Shown: piece by piece, positions 5,826 through 7,624 of the stretch
How the letters are laid out: each line of letters opens with the position of its first letter
Numbering within the stretch: position 1 is the stretch's first letter
From: JAAZFZ01 sp035647435
GTDB lineage: Bacteria > Bacillota > Clostridia > Oscillospirales > Acutalibacteraceae
DNA: 7,624 nucleotides
Direction of reading: 5' to 3'
Assembly (NCBI GenBank): GCA_035647435.1
Contig: DASRNM010000001.1
Span: 1-7,624 of the forward strand
Notes under the pieces: generated by a model
The model's database searches: none
What the model saw: the letters and a program-made list of their open reading frames with translations, nothing else
What the model was told of the DNA's origin: nothing
Made by a program: the position numbers and the translations under genes

Positions 5826-7624
5826 ATGAGTTCGATCGTCTTTATTGACAGCGAGATAAGTACTGAGAATGGTCGTATTCTGGACCTCGGCGCAGTGAAG
5901 GCGAACCATACCCAGTTTCATTCTGCGTCTACCAGAGGTTTCGTTGAGTTCGTTTCTAAATGTGATTTTATCTGCGGGCACAATATTATTGCTCATGATT
6001 TAGAATACATCAGCAATATCTTTGGAGAAGAACCGATTCCGTTCCCAATCGACACACTTCCACTGTCACCATTGTTGTTTCCGCGCAAGCCTTACCACGC
6101 TCTTCTGAAAGATGATAAGCTTCAGACAGATGAGTTGAATAACCCCTTGAACGATTCTATAAAAGCCATGGAGCTTTTTTATGACGAGATAAATGCCTTT
6201 GAGGCTTTACAAACCGAAATTAAACAAATTTATTGCGCCCTGTTGTTCCCGCTCCGGGAGTTTCAGGGTTTTTTAAAATATGCCGGCTACAAACCGTATC
6301 CAATTTCAGAACCTATGTTAAAATCAGTATTCGAGGGAAAACTGTGTGCAAATGTCAATATTTCAACTCTAATTCGTAGCTATCCTGTTGAACTGGCGTA
6401 CACCCTTGCCTTGATCTACACGGATGATCATCATTCGATCACTCCTCCCTGGGTACTGAAAAATTATCCCAAAACAGAAAATATGATTAAGTTTATACGC
6501 AATACGCCATGTGCCGAGGGATGCCTTTACTGCAATAACAAACTTAATGTAAATATAGAGTTAAAGCGCATTTTTGGATATGACAGCTTCCGCACCTATA
6601 ATGGGGAGCCCCTTCAGGAAAAAGCAGCGCAAGCGGCAGTTCAGGGGAAGTCGCTGCTTGCTGTTTTTCCGACAGGGGGTGGAAAATCAATTACATTTCA
6701 ACTGCCCGCTCTCATGGCCGGCGAGGCAGTGCATGGCTTGACTGTTGTGATTTCTCCCTTGCAATCCCTGATGAAAGATCAGGTCGACAATCTTGAAGAG
6801 CAAGGCATCGTTGACGCTGTTACAGTAAACGGAATGCTCAGTCCGATTGAACGTTCGGAATCGCTTGCCCGCGTGGAAAATGGAATGGCGACAATGCTCT
6901 ATATTGCCCCGGAACAGCTCCGTTCAAAGACTATTGAGCGTTTATTGCTTTCCCGCAATGTCGTAAGATTCGTCATCGATGAAGCCCACTGTTTTTCCGC
7001 TTGGGGGCAAGATTTCCGTGTAGACTACCTGTATATCGGCGACTTTATTCGTAAACTTCAGAAGAAAAAGGGATTAAAAACAGGCATCCCGGTTTCCTGC
7101 TTTACGGCAACGGCAAAGCAAAAAGTTATCAGTGACATACGAGACTATTTTAAGAAAAAACTGAACCTTGAAATTCAGTTATATACGACGACCGCCACAA
7201 GAGAGAATTTGCGCTATGCTGTTCTGTACAAAGAAACGGAAGATGAAAAATACAATACACTTCGCACTTTGATTGAACAAAAAGATTGCCCAACTATTGT
7301 GTATGTATCAAGGACACGAAGAACTTTTAAACTAGCCGAAAAACTAACAAGTGACGGCTTTCCCGCAAAACCGTTCAATGGAAAAATGGATTCGACCGAT
7401 AAAATCACCAATCAGGAAGCCTTCATTCGCAACGAGATCAAAGTCATCGTCGCGACCTCCGCTTTTGGTATGGGGGTTGATAAAAAAGATGTTGGGCTTC
7501 TTGTTCATTACGATATTTCGGATTCTCTTGAAAACTATGTTCAGGAATCGGGGCGTGCCGGAAGAGATCAGTCTCTTCAAGCAGAATGTTTCGTGCTTTT
7601 CAACGATGAAGACCTGGACAAGCA
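5826..7624 (+). CDS. Exonuclease-RecQ family ATP-dependent DNA helicase fusion (3' end outside window)
   Basis: An open frame with no stop before the window end, giving 599 codons of a larger protein. Start at the ATG after AAAGGGG (5812-5818); the frame is closed by TAG at 5787-5789 and no other ATG lies between. Residues 1-110 resemble a DEDDh 3'-5' exonuclease: IVFIDSE (D8, E10), GHNIIAHD (H52-D58) and HALLKD (H91, D96). A linker of about 120 residues ends in C229-x3-C233-x2-C236. The helicase core follows: GEPLQEKA (260-267), Walker A FPTGGGKS (281-288), SPLQSLMKDQ, APEQLRS, DEAH (385-388), CFTATA (425-430), then the second RecA lobe with YVSRTRR, TSAFGMGVDK and motif VI YVQESGRAGRD (571-581). 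These are RecQ-type motifs. The RecQ zinc-binding and later domains would lie past the edge. Expected role: ATP-driven DNA unwinding coupled to strand degradation, perhaps with the FRG protein encoded just upstream. Confidence 0.93.
   Translation, partial: MSSIVFIDSEISTENGRILDLGAVKANHTQFHSASTRGFVEFVSKCDFICGHNIIAHDLEYISNIFGEEPIPFPIDTLPLSPLLFPRKPYHALLKDDKLQTDELNNPLNDSIKAMELFYDEINAFEALQTEIKQIYCALLFPLREFQGFLKYAGYKPYPISEPMLKSVFEGKLCANVNISTLIRSYPVELAYTLALIYTDDHHSITPPWVLKNYPKTENMIKFIRNTPCAEGCLYCNNKLNVNIELKRIFGYDSFRTYNGEPLQEKAAQAAVQGKSLLAVFPTGGGKSITFQLPALMAGEAVHGLTVVISPLQSLMKDQVDNLEEQGIVDAVTVNGMLSPIERSESLARVENGMATMLYIAPEQLRSKTIERLLLSRNVVRFVIDEAHCFSAWGQDFRVDYLYIGDFIRKLQKKKGLKTGIPVSCFTATAKQKVISDIRDYFKKKLNLEIQLYTTTATRENLRYAVLYKETEDEKYNTLRTLIEQKDCPTIVYVSRTRRTFKLAEKLTSDGFPAKPFNGKMDSTDKITNQEAFIRNEIKVIVATSAFGMGVDKKDVGLLVHYDISDSLENYVQESGRAGRDQSLQAECFVLFNDEDLDK

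Noticed and set aside
5700..5996. 98-codon open frame on the - strand
   Set aside because: It lies opposite the start of the helicase gene, which has clear exonuclease motifs; the - strand translation shows no recognisable motif.

Overview
The window looks like accessory DNA from a low-to-moderate-GC Firmicute, most likely an anaerobic clostridial lineage. The grounds are indirect: purine-rich Shine-Dalgarno sites, A/T-rich codon use, cobalamin-type radical SAM paralogues and an ISLre2-type transposon. No rRNA or single-copy marker fixes the taxon. All confident genes lie on the + strand; I found no tRNA, rRNA or CRISPR array.

Left part (1-2920): three tandem copies of one family of B12-binding-domain radical SAM proteins. 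Copy 1 is only a C-terminal end, cut by the window edge. Copy 2 (480-1949) is intact at 489 aa. Copy 3 (from 2089) is doubly broken: a 4-nt tandem duplication (TTTG twice, 2590-2597) shifts the frame just before the Fe-S cluster motif, and homology to copy 2 stops near 2916, where an insertion sequence begins. The missing 3' half of copy 3 is not present beyond the insertion sequence.

Middle (about 2921-4654): an apparently complete ISLre2-family (UPF0236) element. It has a full-length 472-aa transposase, a hairpin in its leader, about 200 nt of structured and internally duplicated non-coding DNA on its right side, and weak candidate terminal inverted repeats.

Right part (4660-7624): a new transcription unit with a good sigma-A-like promoter (TTGACT, 17 nt, TAAAAT) and a 12-bp perfect palindrome in the leader that could be an operator. 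Next comes an FRG-domain protein, and 122 nt later a large gene running off the window. That gene has no stop codon in the window, so it is easy to miss. It encodes an N-terminal DEDDh-type exonuclease domain, a CxxxCxxC cysteine cluster and a RecQ-like DEAH helicase core. With no convincing terminator or promoter between them, the FRG and exonuclease-helicase genes probably form an operon. This pair beside an insertion sequence is the best candidate here for an uncharacterised nucleic-acid-acting, possibly defensive, module.
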